Both the position numbers and the translations under genes were made by a program. This document shows, in pieces, positions 52,628 to 63,819 of a stretch of DNA of 64,000 bases. Numbering within the stretch: position 1 is the first letter of the stretch; each line of letters starts with the position of its first letter. The notes under the pieces were generated by a model that searched no databases, was not told where the DNA came from, and saw nothing but the letters and a program-made list of their open reading frames with translations. Source of the stretch: Branchiostoma floridae (taxonomy: Eukaryota; Chordata; Leptocardii; Amphioxiformes; Branchiostomatidae); the NCBI RefSeq assembly GCF_000003815.2, contig NC_049984.1:26325995-26389994 (forward strand), in the 5' to 3' direction.

Positions 52628-52744
52628 GCGAAAAACAAACGGGTAACACAATTAACGACAGGACATTGTGATGAAAGGGCCGTTCAACTTAAGCCAATGC
52701 CAATAGAATAGAAGTTAAGCAAAGAATGTTTGGTTGTAGTTTGA

Positions 52745-52900
52745 GGCTTATACGCGCGCCTACCTTACTCTTCGGCTTCTTGACCTTGTCGGTAAGCCAG
52801 TCCAATTTTCTCTCGATTGTGTCCAGCTTATCCAAATTGCCCTCAGCCCTCTATGAGGGCAAGTTTTGGGCCGAACTCCTTCATCTCCTATTAAGGGCGG
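52745..52900 (-). pseudogene. Coiled-coil exon with frameshift
   Basis: MKEFGPKLALIEG in one frame and NLDKLDTIERKLDWLTDKVK in the next, then KKPKSK and GTAGGC. A one-base shift at GAGGGCTGAGGGC separates the two halves. It precedes the exon at 52627. Confidence 0.4.
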
Positions 52901-53327
52901 GGAAATGATTTAAAGTGTTTTAGGTAGGAGACTGTTATTTAGTAGCATATCTTGCGAACTTCACGAGAATTCCGTGTCAAGTTCAATTAAAAGTCAATGC
53001 AAATGTGTAACGCTAGCCATTCCTGGCTTCTGTTTGTTAAAATCAAATACAGCCGTACATGTTCGTTCAGTTTACATACGTTGACTGTCACCAAAAGTAT
53101 TTCAGCACATCTACGGAAGAAACCGTTGCACGACTACATGTTACAGGTAAGACTCCAGGCATCTGTCTCATGTTTATTCAACAAGTCGGGCTCCTGTGGG
53201 TACGATTACACTTACCCGGGTTGCCTCTCGAAGTGCAGCCGCTGCATCTAGAAGTGTAGCAAGCCTTGAGGAGAAAAAGTCATCATGATTGTTAGACTAC
53301 ATGTTTACAAATATTAAAAACAAACAC

Positions 53328-53369
53328 ACATTCAGGGTCTAACTTTGCAGCAACAAAAAGTCAATACAG
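53328..53369 (+). repeat. 42-bp direct repeat, left copy
   Basis: ACATTCAGGGTCTAACTTTG plus CAGCAACAAAAAGTCAATAC recurs at 54586-54628 with one extra A. The pair flanks the TIR element at 53459-54535. Confidence 0.9.
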
Positions 53370-53458
53370 TTTACGAAGCAAAAGGGTCAACTTGGTTACA
53401 CCACAAAAGAAAGAAACGAAGCAATATCGTTGTGATGACAGAAAACTGCAGCGTACCG

Positions 53459-54535
53459 CACAGGCAGTTTAAGGCCTGTGACAATTTTGGTCGAACATGA
53501 AATTCGAACCACTGCGTGACCTCAGGTAACCCCGCCGGGCCGGAGCGTTTTTAGAACGGTCCAATGTCAGTACCTAATGTTACATTGCGAAAACAGGAAC
53601 TTACGGGCCACACTAACTACTTTTCTTGAGACTTATTAATGTTGAATGCTAAAGATATTGATATAGTATTTATCAAATATCGGCATAACTAGAAGCGGTT
53701 AACAAAAGGGCACCCCCCGCGAGAGCTGCAAGTGGTACAGTCCGAACATGCGTTCCGACCTCCCGGGGTGTGGAGTGGCGGGAAAACAGCGAGGCGCTCA
53801 TACTTCAAGGAAACAGCAAAATAATGCTATAAATCGGTATTTCTAGCCCAAAATGATTGTATGGCAGCTAACTGATGCCTTATAAGGCTAACTGCTTGCG
53901 AAATTTCGCATTGATACAACAGCGATTTAACAGATACAGACATAAAACATTCATATTTTACTATCGGTTAACGTTACGTACAGTCAAACATGTCTTACTT
54001 GGGTGCAGTTCTTGTAGGGTAAGTAGTGTTTCGTCGGCCCCTGCCCACATCAGGGCACCAGTTTTATTACGAGTTTTGGGCAGATTTAGGTTCATTAAGC
54101 CTTAGACCTTCAGAAATCAAGCGGGTCTTCTTGCAATATCTTTGATTTCCGTGGCTGTATTGATATTTGTACGAAAAATACCAAAAAATTCTGTTTTTGG
54201 CCCAAAATTGAGTCTTACCTAGGTATAGCGGCACGATCCCCGGGCATATTAGATATCACAGAGATATAATCTATTACTCCAGAAAATATGACTCAGACAA
54301 TCATTTCATAGTGGGCACAGACCCATTTTAATAGCATCCCTATTTTTTACCAAAAAATGGTTTTTTAAACCAAAATATTGAGGATGCACAATTTTCTTGT
54401 CATCATATTTTGAATATGGGTGAATTACGTTAACTGGCCAAAAATTGTTGAAAACAGATGGTTACATCAAAAGTTATGGCCATATAACTGCTCGACTGAG
54501 AATCTACAGGTGTCACAGGCCTTAAACTGCCTGTG
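53459..54535. mobile_element. Non-autonomous element with 25-bp perfect TIRs
   Basis: CACAGGCAGTTTAAGGCCTG plus TGACA (53459-53483) is the exact reverse complement of 54511-54535. No coding interior. No clear target duplication is visible at the TIR edges, so the superfamily is open. Confidence 0.75.
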
Positions 54536-54841
54536 CGACTGTTCCTTTCCCCTTTCTTCAGCTGCGGCTCATCCTGTATTGATATACATTCAGGGTCTAA
54601 CTTTGCAGCAACAAAAAAGTCAATACAGGAAGTTAAGCAGCGACAGATCTTGTATCATCAGGGTTGGCAGTCTGCTGCCTTGTGATCCTCCCTGCGCATC
54701 AAACTGTGCAGTAGACAGACTTAACAATTCTGGATGGCTGTGTCCGCGAATATAGCCAAGAGTGCGCGTCTCTCCTCGTCTGTCCACACACCGAACTCCC
54801 AACTTAATGCAGTATTCGCCTTTTTTTTCACTCGAGCCCAC

Positions 54842-55090
54842 GTCTGGGATGCTTACCTCCCTTCACTCTGCCAGGGTCAATGTTAGGTAATCCCTTTGTA
54901 CCGTGGACGCTCTCTAGTTCCTCTCACATTGCTCTGGGGTCACCATGCCTATCTGTTCACATCGCGCGCGCGTTGTTTGGTTGGTGTTGGCCATGGCACT
55001 TCACAAAGTTGTAAATGTAAGGCTCGGCCTTCAGGGTCTTCACTGTTGGCTTCTTTTGGCCTTTGCTTATTCCTGAGGCGACTCCAAACC
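54842..55090 (-). pseudogene. Unassigned coding scrap
   Basis: The frame reads WFGVASGISKGQKKPTVKTL, KAEPYIYNFVKCHGQHQPNN, then, past two stops, HGTKGLPNIDPGRVKGGKHP. Basic and protein-like; no family recognised. Confidence 0.3.
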
Positions 55091-55119
55091 AGGGATCACT
55101 ATGAGGGCAGCTAGAATGT

Positions 55120-56580
55120 GCCCTTTTCTGGTATGGCAGAAGAACTCATCTGATATTTGAAAGTTCTTAAACTTTTTTTTTCAGCCCGTGCCCGGTTGAT
55201 GGCCACTCTCATCTGGGAGAGAGAGCCGGCTTCTGCAGATAGTCGCCAGCAGCACAGCGTAGCTGTTCTCAGGGCCTTCCACTCAAAGTGTCACCTATCA
55301 AAAATAGCAAACGGGTGGGGTGGAGACTTTTGTCAAACAGTCTGAGTTTAGAGTCTCTCACTGTTGTGATCAGTAATCTGAATTTCGGTACGAACCAGGT
55401 TGCTACAGGTCTTCAGCTCCCTGTGCTCTTTGTCCTGTCAAGTATCTGGTGTTATTATTACAATGTCTGGGAAACCAAACTAAAAAAAGGTCCTCTTCCT
55501 AATACCTCTTTATAAGTAAAACAGATTAGGTAGCAATAAACACTGAATAGAAAACTGCAACCATTCCTCTATTAACAGTTAAATTGGAAAGCCCCCTTTC
55601 GGACAGAAGACACAAGTAGCTTCAGAAACTTCTCTACACAGACACACCTGACAAAGTGACAACCTCTACAAGGTCAATGTGACTAATTTTTGTTGGTGAT
55701 TTCGGCACTTAAGGTTAAAAAAACTACCATTTGTATTAATAAATCTGTCCAAATGGACCAGATTTTGTTAGTCCTCTGAGTGGACTTGGTTAGTTTTGCT
55801 GTATGTACAAATGGCATATCCTGCTTCATTAACTTATCCTGAGCGACTTAGAAAATACATACTGTCCACCATGTCACTTTTCACGTTACATTACAGAGTA
55901 CCTACCTTTCATGACGTCCTTCTTGAATAAGTCATATCCCCTGCATTCGTTGTGGCTATAAACAGATCTGGTATTTGAATTTTCCGCAGGCTTTAATCTA
56001 TCCCTACCTCACACACATTACTGAATATTAACGTTATTCTCACCTCGTCTATACCTGCAGATCCGACATGCCTACTAAGGATATTTAATAATATTTATAC
56101 TAGTGTATGCCTATAAAATATATAGGAGTGAATGGATGTTTACCTTTATTCACAACTAATTAGTGCGTGACTGAAACTACAGAAAAGAACAAAAAGAGAA
56201 AATACAATGTGATTATGCAGAGAAATCTGTTCATCATGTCAAGATGATATACTAGTATTGAAGATAAGTACTAGTATCATTTTGTTATGACTTGTCATAC
56301 ATACAATAAAGAAAAACAAATGTTGATGCAATCAATCACATACGTATCTCTACCACACACATGTGGTGACACCTTCAATGTACTTTTATCATGTCATGAT
56401 TCCATACCTGTCCACCTAGGTCAATACATTTATCACTCCATGCAAAAGAAACTGTAACAAATATTATGTCGCAAAGTAGCTCAGAAATCTGATGGATGTA
56501 ACAGTTACACTTTGTTACATACTGTAGATTCCACCCGACATAGTCCACTAGCATTGTAGTAACTGAAATTGTTGTAATAT
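55120..56580. other. No gene seen
   Basis: AT-rich sequence downstream of the 56.7-kb gene. No supported exon. Confidence 0.5.
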
Positions 56581-56668
56581 AACATGTGTATTATCAGACT
56601 GTGGCTTTCGTTGTCTATACATTGCCATACATTGTCACTGATGCAATTAAACTACATATCACATCATA

Positions 56669-57179
56669 TCAATCACTGTCACCATGGTCTCCATTCCCTT
56701 CAACGTCAAATGGCTGTACCCCATCTTCCATTTCATCTTCTCCCTCGTCTTCTGACAACACACTTCCCTCTGATACGTCACTTCTCTCCTGCACCTCACT
56801 TTCCTGCACTACCTCACTTTCCTTCACCACCTCACTTTCCTCTTGTGCTTGACTGTCATCTACACCCCCCCCTGCTCATCGTCTAAGTACTCCTTCCCTA
56901 CAGATGTTGCCACAGCTCTATTGCTGGGTTCGGTAGACCTAACCCTAGTGTATCTAGTTTGAGGTGTTTTTGCAATAAAGGCTTCCTTCGCCGGCTGGCA
57001 GCGGTCAATAATCCTGGTGAGTCGCTTTGACCGCCAGGATGGTCGCTTGACCACCCATGTCTTCTCCCGTTCCTCATCGGTTTCTTCATCGGACATATCA
57101 TGCTTATCGTCACCCAGGTACTTCAGGTCTGCCGGACTGAGGAATTCCTGGCCAACTTTTGCCCTGACCTTCTTCAGCT
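56669..57179 (-). CDS. SDEE/RPxWRS exon with acidic C-terminal tail
   Basis: After TGTTTTTTAG the frame reads LKKVRAKVGQEFLSPADLKY, LGDDKHDMSDEETDEEREKT, WVVKRPSWRSKRLTRIIDRC and on to YLDDEQGGV. An 8-base C run (56865-56872) then shifts the frame. The next frame continues DDSQAQEESEVVKESEVVQE, SEVQERSDVSEGSVLSEDEG and EDEMEDGVQPFDVEGNGD to a TGA. The acidic tail shows the real end lies at 56669. 'DLKYLG...MSDEE...RP-x-WRS' recurs in lancelet transposon-like genes (memory). Confidence 0.55.
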
Positions 57180-57384
57180 AAAAAACAGAATAGTTTAGAA
57201 CATTGGCACCAGAGTCATAGGCTTGGAATTGTGATAACCACAAAGTCCTTCAAATCTGGGGATTATTGTTAAATCATTAACTAGAGAAAATCTAAAATGG
57301 CTGGAGCAAAAAAATGCACTGCACTTTTGGGGAAAATATTACCCTACGTGTTTGCAATTAATAAAATGCAACATATCCACTTAC

Positions 57385-57547
57385 CGTTGCTACCTTTCTC
57401 AGTGTCTTGAGTAGCACATTGCATGTAAGGTTAGCATCAATGGGACATCGGAGGTTGTCTATTAATGCAAAAGTGAGGCCAAGACCATGGACGAGGACAC
57501 CAGTGACATGCGTCTTCATCCCCCACTTTTGACATTTTTTGTGTGTC
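57385..57547 (-). CDS. SIIIDGM-family exon D, copy 2
   Basis: TTGTTACAG, then KKCQKWGMKTHVTGVLVHGL, GLTFALIDNLRCPIDANLTC and NVLLKTLRKVAT, then GTAAGT. Open throughout, with consensus splice sites. Paralogue of 27390-27529. Confidence 0.6.
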
Positions 57548-57785
57548 CTGTAACAATACCAACAATGTAAGTGTAAATGTAAGTATACTGTTGTAACGTT
57601 ACCACTAAATGTGTAGGCAACATTCATACAATGAGCATTTGTATGTCACTCTGTAGGCAGCCCTAGTCTAACTGTTCAACAGGCGGGTTAGCTTTAATGT
57701 GGATTGCATTCCACTTTCTGATTTAGTGAATTGCTTGTGGTAAATTCAACGCCGTTAAGACTGATATACATCATCTGAAAATTAC

Positions 57786-57915
57786 CGTATTCTGTGCAGA
57801 GTGGGGGATGGTTGTTTTGTTTCGGTACATTCCATCTATGATGATGGATAACGCCCCTGAGGGGTCTCCGGTGAATGAGTATGCCTTCTCCCAGTAGATC
57901 TGTCTCACCCTCCTC
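57786..57915 (-). CDS. SIIIDGM-family exon C, copy 2
   Basis: TTCACAG, then RRRVRQIYWEKAYSFTGDPS, GALSIIIDGMYRNKTTIPHS and AQNT, then GTAATT. 130 bp, no stop; same length and splice sites as 27912-28041. The usual DGMDQ reads DGMYR here, altering a highly conserved acidic residue. Confidence 0.6.
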
Positions 57916-58204
57916 CTGTGAACGGCAAAATAAATAATAAAAGTATACTGTAAACACACTGTTGATTTGATAGACCACGTATATGGCTTCAGCTTCACAT
58001 TTGTTTTGTGACATGTGAATACATTATCTATCACAACACAGAATATGGATAATTGCAGATACTGATGCTTAATGGGTGTCTGGGGTCTTGCTTCTCATCT
58101 GAAAATTAGCTGCATTCTACGCAGCAAATTAGGTTCGAATATTTAACACGCGGACAGGATCTCAGTGTCCGGAAAGCGGCTTACGATGTTGTCGATTTAC
58201 GTAC

Positions 58205-58379
58205 CCATTTCGCGCTCTCTGGACGGTATGTCGCATCTGCGGGATTGCTTTGATCTTCTCGCCTTTGAAGAAGGTGTCACCGCTGGTATTGTGGACTGTG
58301 ATGCCGGCGAGAAATTCTTCACATCGCCAGTCTCCACGTGCATGGTTCTCAATGTGCCAATTGCCGAATTAACTTCGGC
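58205..58379 (-). CDS. Candidate exon, basic Ser/Arg-rich
   Basis: CTTGCATATAG, an open 175-bp segment (GTLRTMHVETGDVKNFSPAS; SSKARRSKQSRRCDIPSRER), then GTACGT. The plus strand here is also open for 86 codons (58165-58425), so strand is uncertain. Confidence 0.3.
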
Positions 58380-59394
58380 CTATATGCAAGAACAGAAAAA
58401 TCTCAATTACCACAAGGAAAAATGATCACAGAAACTGATACAATCTAACTTATGGCCTGCACGAAAGCTCGACTTAATTGAAGAGCACAAGAAGTGTAAA
58501 TCACCATTAATTCATTAGCAACCTCACAAGATTCCATTTGACTCCTCCCACTGCTTCTAATGATGTTTTGTCAAGGTTCAATAAACATGAATATGACAAC
58601 GAATACAAATTGTTATTTAGAAGTGGTAATGCAAACTTACACATCCGTAGAGGTTCTGGTGCCATTTAACAAGACGCCGATAAATGTACAAACTTAACCA
58701 AATCATGGAAGCAATATTGACAATTCCTGTCCCTCAATGATGGCAGCGTTAAAATGTCTTCCATAATTACGGAGAGACCAGCTCTCTTTACATCGTCATC
58801 TTCTCATTACAACTAGCCCGTGTACTTACGCGAAACTCCAAATCTTGAGCATCCCTTGTGGCCATGAACTGGCGACGTCGTTTTGTCACGATGGACTCCA
58901 TGAATACGTAGTAATTCACTAAGTGATATATCAAAGATAAACTGGTAATGACCTAGATCATCCAGTCATGATTTGATAAAGTGGACCCGGACTGCTTTCG
59001 CAGCCTCTTGACTACTTACGCTCCCGTAACAGTCGCAGCAAGAATTTGAGCGAACAAGGTATGCAGGTTACAGCTGCGAAACGATGTTCGTAATTGATAC
59101 GCATCTACTATTAAATTTAAGGATACAGACGTGCCCCGCTCGCTGAACATTTCTGCATGCATAATTCAAGCCAGTGAGTCCTTCACCTTGATCACATAAT
59201 ATGGAGACAGTTCGGATGAAAATTGCCAACAAGTATGCCAACAGGCACCCCCACTGGGTAGCCTGCCTGATAAAGAGCACAGCTAGAGCCCCACTGGGCT
59301 GAAGCATCTGTGGCAGTATTTTGATTTGGAAGCTAACAGTTTTTATGTTTGTAATTTATAGATTCTATGGTACAGAGTTGATTTAACTTATTTT

Positions 59395-60010
59395 GTTTTG
59401 TTTATTTGTTTCGCACTTTAAAAACGATATCAGTAAGTACATATAGTGAATTGTGAAACATAAACAGTGCTAGGGAGGCCGAAAGCAAAAAGCTTATGAA
59501 AAGGCCTTCCTATATTAACTTATTACATTCATATTAATTTAACCAAAAAATAAGTATGAACCTAAATAAGTATGGATAATAATTAACGGAAATCATGGAA
59601 TGAAAAACATATTACACAAAATAATTAAACGTAACTTAGGAAACAATAAATGAATATAACTATAGATTGAAAGTTAACGTTACCAGAACTATACAACGAA
59701 GTACATAAAAAAAAACAGTATGGATAATGCATGACGGAATCAATAGAATGAAAACACATTGGACTGAATAATAAATGGATATAGAGACATTGAAAACTAC
59801 CAGAAGGAAACAAGGAAGTGTAAACCCAACTAACAGAAAGTAGGGTTATTTATAAATTCAGCTTTAATGTGGCATTTGAATATAGCAAAGGTGGGACTTA
59901 ACTTTAATGTATTATTCAAGCTGTTCCAAACTGTGGGACCTCTGAACATAAAGGAGAATTGCCGTTGGTTAGTTTTTGCATTAATAGGCCTGACATAGTT
60001 GCGAATACTA
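59395..60010 (-). mobile_element. L2/CR1-like LINE 3' end
   Basis: The frame NQRQFSFMFRGPTVWNSLNN, then TLKLSPTFAIFKCHIKAEFI, ends near 59838. 'QFSF-x-FRGP-x-WN-x-LN/P...S-x-x-x-FK-xx-LK' is the end of LINE ORF2. The following 3' UTR (GCTTTCGGCCTCCCTAGCAC; GTACTTACTGATATCG) ends in AAATAAACAAAAC repeats. 5'-truncated. Confidence 0.7.
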
Positions 60011-60132
60011 TGTCAGGCCAACTTACAAATACTATGTAAAGAAATGGCAGGAAACCCTACATTTTGTATTGTTCATTAATCATCTAAGGCTGGCTTGCAA
60101 AACTCTAGTCGAGACAAATGTATGGTAAATAC

Positions 60133-60267
60133 CTCTACTGGATCGATGACTTCACACACGTCAGATGTTCTTCCCTCATCTTCACCCAACTGTTCACTGT
60201 CTTCCATTTCAGAATCTGCTGCCTCTGGTTCACATGTGCCAAGCTCAGCTGACATACCTTGGACTGC
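60133..60267 (-). CDS. 45-codon acidic exon
   Basis: GTTTACTTTCAG, then AVQGMSAELGTCEPEAADSE, MEDSEQLGEDEGRTSDVCEV and IDPVE, then GTATTT. A multiple of three and phase 0 at both ends. Its acidity matches the tail at 56669-56865, so it likely belongs to the same gene. Confidence 0.5.
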
Positions 60268-60417
60268 CTGAAAGTAAACAGGACATATGATTATAAAGAA
60301 TGTTTATGAGCAGGTAATTTTAATAAGACTTTAAAAACCAATGTTTGAAGTCACACATGCAAAACCAATTTTTAAAGGCTGGAATAACATTGTGACAGCT
60401 CCAGGGGCCTTACCCTG

Positions 60418-60622
60418 GGAGCGAGACAGGATCGGGTAGCTTTAGAGTTTTGTTCGGGAACCCAAGGCAGTCAATCCGCTGATCTCACATAAGTGCCCGA
60501 AGGAGTTATCGCTGCAGGTGGACCTCATTCGGACCGCTAATAGCAGATCGGCGGACCTGACTGTCTTGGGTCACCGAATAAACTAAGCTGCCCGATCCCG
60601 CCTGTCCCCCAGGGCACTATAT
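60418..60622. mobile_element. Foldback element with ~75-bp imperfect arms
   Basis: Left arm CCCTGGGAGCGAGACAGGAT...GGGTAGCTTTAGAGTTTTGT pairs with the reverse complement of the right arm (CCCTGGGGGACAGGCGGGAT...GGGCAGCTTAGTTTATTCGG). The loop is about 50 bp. Non-coding; likely a MITE. Confidence 0.75.
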
Positions 60623-60804
60623 ATATATTACTTATTACCTCAGGGGTTACATTTTTATATATTGATTCCTTGTTGGATTTACTCAAAGAAATTGATTCAT
60701 CAATTCATCAGGCAACCATATACATAATTTGAACAGAACAGAAAAGAGTAGAGATTTCTGAAGTGTATCAACTGACCGTTTGAAATGAAAGGAAGGATGT
60801 TTAC

Positions 60805-60994
60805 CTATTCCAAGCAACCTGACAGGGTAGGCCTTCGTGACCATTTCCCCAGACTGCGGGTCGGGCTCTTTCCACAGTGCTTAGGTGTCATCACCAACCC
60901 CCAACTTGTCTTTGTCGAATTTCGGGATATCCGACGCAGGTATAGCGGTCACCAGTTTATCATTCAACCACCACACGGTAACCCACACGGTCAT
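60805..60994 (-). pseudogene. First exon, Tudor-like module, one in-frame stop
   Basis: From an ATG at 60992-60994 the frame reads TVWVTVWWLNDKLVTAIPAS, DIPKFDKDKLGVGDDT, TAA (60881-60883), ALWKEPDPQSGEMVTKAYPV and RLLGIG, then GTAAAC. 'V-x-W-x-xDx-x-V...S-x-I...VGD-x-x-x-A-x-W...Y-x-V-x-L-x-GIG' suggests a small beta-barrel reader module seen at the start of many lancelet genes. The TAA is one base from CAA; it may be a true null allele or an assembly error. Confidence 0.5.
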
Positions 60995-60999
60995 GACAA

Positions 61000-63590
61000 A
61001 ACTTGAAACTTGGGACAAACTTGTAGCAAAAATTGTCGCTAGAATTGGAGCAAAAAATATACTTCTGTTTGCGAATTCAGTATAAAAGCGTGCCAGTTTT
61101 CTGGCGCTTGCGCGTTGATCTTTTAGTAATTGCGCAGTACAGTCCTCTTCTAAATGAGAACCATGTAATACAAAGGTGTAAGCATGTGAGGGATGAAGTG
61201 ATTTACGACAGGACTCTTAGGCACTACAACCTCTTTTACTATGTTCAGTCTTGTCAGTGTACGTATGGATTTCTGGCACTGCACATTGGAATCTGTTTGT
61301 ATCTTCCGTTGCCATTTCTTCTGGTGGCACTTCTGCATACCCATTTTCAATCAATTTCCATGAACTGGATGTAATCTTCCCTGAACATTTCGTCCTTTGT
61401 CATCATTTTTTAAAGATGGTGTGCTCTTTGTAGAGCTACTGATTTGTTGTTTGGCATCTTGGGCTTATAATTAGGTGACCGAAACGGTAAAGGTAGGGGG
61501 GGGGCACTATTTTGCAAAAATGCAGTTTTTGAAGAAATACGCACCTAGAAATATGGAGACGGTCCATCTGAATATGAAAATGTAAAATTTTTTTAAATCT
61601 TTAATTGCTAACCCCCCTGTACATGCCCCCTGAAGTTTTTAAGTTGACAATGTACGGAGAACTAGTGTAACGCTATACTACCAAACACGCTTAATACCTT
61701 AGAAATTGTACTTTGGCATCCTTGGCACAATAATTGACTTCAGGAGAGATCATTGTGGATATCTGAACCTCCGAATGTATTTCCAATGTAAATATGGACT
61801 ATTCCAAAGTGACCCCCATGGCAAAAATGGACTGGTCCAAACTCAAAATTGGACGAAACGGGCTACACTATCATAGAATGGGCAAAACATGTGGTCACAT
61901 AGAATTCTATGACTTAGATTATCTTCTTTGTGATTGCTCTACAAATTTTGAAATTATGTACTGTAATTAAGGGTAGGTACCGGGACGGCGTGCCAGGTAT
62001 AAAACAGGTTTTTCGTATTGGACCGATCCGGAAAAAACGGACCTGAAAAAAATTCGGTGGACAGGATGTTGGAGCTATTGGAAAATGAACAGATTATATG
62101 ATCAGGCATTCACACGTTTTGAGGCTTACCGGTACGTCAAATAAGATAACAAGAGTGAAGTATAGTTTAGTATAGTATAGTATAGTTTGTAGTCCTTTCT
62201 ACCAATTTTTACAGTCAATCGCACAGAGGCCTTATAGGATTTTAAAATGCCATTGGTAGTCAAATACCCCGCAAAGCAGATTTCTTTGTAGCGAAATGGA
62301 CCATTGTTTTGAGAATCACAAGTTTTCACATACTGAATCAGGTCCAGGTTCAGATCCGGACCTAGACCTGATCCTCTGGGCCTGAACCGGACCTGGATTT
62401 TCTGTACCGTTACCCACCCCTATTAGGCACCCCTGTAGTTACATGTAACTTATGTTTTATCCTATCCCATAGAAATAAATACTTATGCATGTAGGTGGGG
62501 GGAAAGTGTTCCAACTGAAAAGAAATTCAGGTTGCGCACTGCGTTACTTGGATTTAGAATTACGTTGCGCCAACCAAAATGCATTTTCAAAATGTGCAAG
62601 TGGATATTTAGAGCACTCAGTTGCTGCAGGTAAAGGATACAGCCTTCGGGTTTATCTCTAAGGAGAGGTTTTAACAGACAAGGAAAGACGAAGAAGTCTG
62701 TAGTGCCATTGTCCAAGTGGCAACCACAATTACCAATCTGAAGTTACAAGGGAAAAAGAAAAGAGAACCTGTATCGTTTAGACAGTACAGTAGAGAAGGC
62801 AGGAAAGGACATTATCTCCTACACTGCACACTCTATACCAGCCGAAGAAGTTGTTTGTGATCAGCTGTCTCCAATAGTAGACCTAAATCACCTCAACGAC
62901 ACTACTTTATGTTTTTTACTGTTATCAGGATCAACATCTCTTTCACATCTACAAAACTGTAGTATTTTTGATTTTGTCAATACTTATATCCATTGCACAG
63001 GCAGGTTCTCCTGATTGATGCAGCACCAACTTTGTCTTGTCTAAATTTACTTTTCTGTTATTCATCCTGTACTTATGTATGTATGTGGTTTACCATTCTT
63101 GTTTTATGTGTATGTTTCTTGAGTAGAAGGCTTAATATAAGCAATTTGTGTTTTCTGCCTCATACTCTCAAAATATATGTGAATATTAAATAAATAAAGG
63201 ACGCAGGATACCAGAGAGTCTAATAGCTTGGTAGAGAAATGAAGAGGAGCTTAAGAAGCAAGGACTCGATGAGAAAGAGATTGCAAACATTGCTGTTGAT
63301 TGGAAGAGAGACAAAGACTAACAAACCCTGAAACCCAAGATTGATCTTTAACATCAGCAGCAGAAGTTGATATGTTAGTGTAAAGCTGGCCCAACTCAAG
63401 AACACAGCACTGTCACTACCGATAACCACAAAAAAAATCCATCTGCAACACCCATCTGTGATCAACCTAAAATTGAACAATGTTACACGCCATTGACACC
63501 ATCTACAATGAGTGTAAATTTGACTGTGGTTCTTTTGATTCTGTTGTAAACACATGTGCCAATAAAACATTGTTTAAATTCAGTATCACA
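61000..63590. other. No supported gene
   Basis: AT-rich with TATAG microsatellite (about 62160-62190) and a palindromic CCGGACCT...AGGTCC cluster at about 62335-62400. A promoter for the minus-strand gene starting at 60994 could lie at its left edge, but no core element is clear. Confidence 0.4.
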
Positions 63591-63819
63591 GACATGAGGT
63601 CAAAGGTCAGGTGTTGTCATCTGACGTGTTTTGTGTGAGCTCTCCAGAATTCGCGTTCTGGAAGCTCTCGAGCGGTGCTAACCGTTCTTTTTGAGTTAGT
63701 AGTGATACATAAGTGTGTGCTGACTTTCGTCGCTGCCTTGGAATTACTTTCTTTCAATCTTTGGAAGACTTTGTGCCCGTCTTTTGAAGACCAGTGGGAG
63801 GGCTACTCCGACAGGAAAG

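Noticed and set aside
58165-58425. 86-codon plus-strand ORF with ATG
   Set aside because: The opposite strand has an exon with acceptor and donor in the same bases; evidence is insufficient to choose the plus frame.
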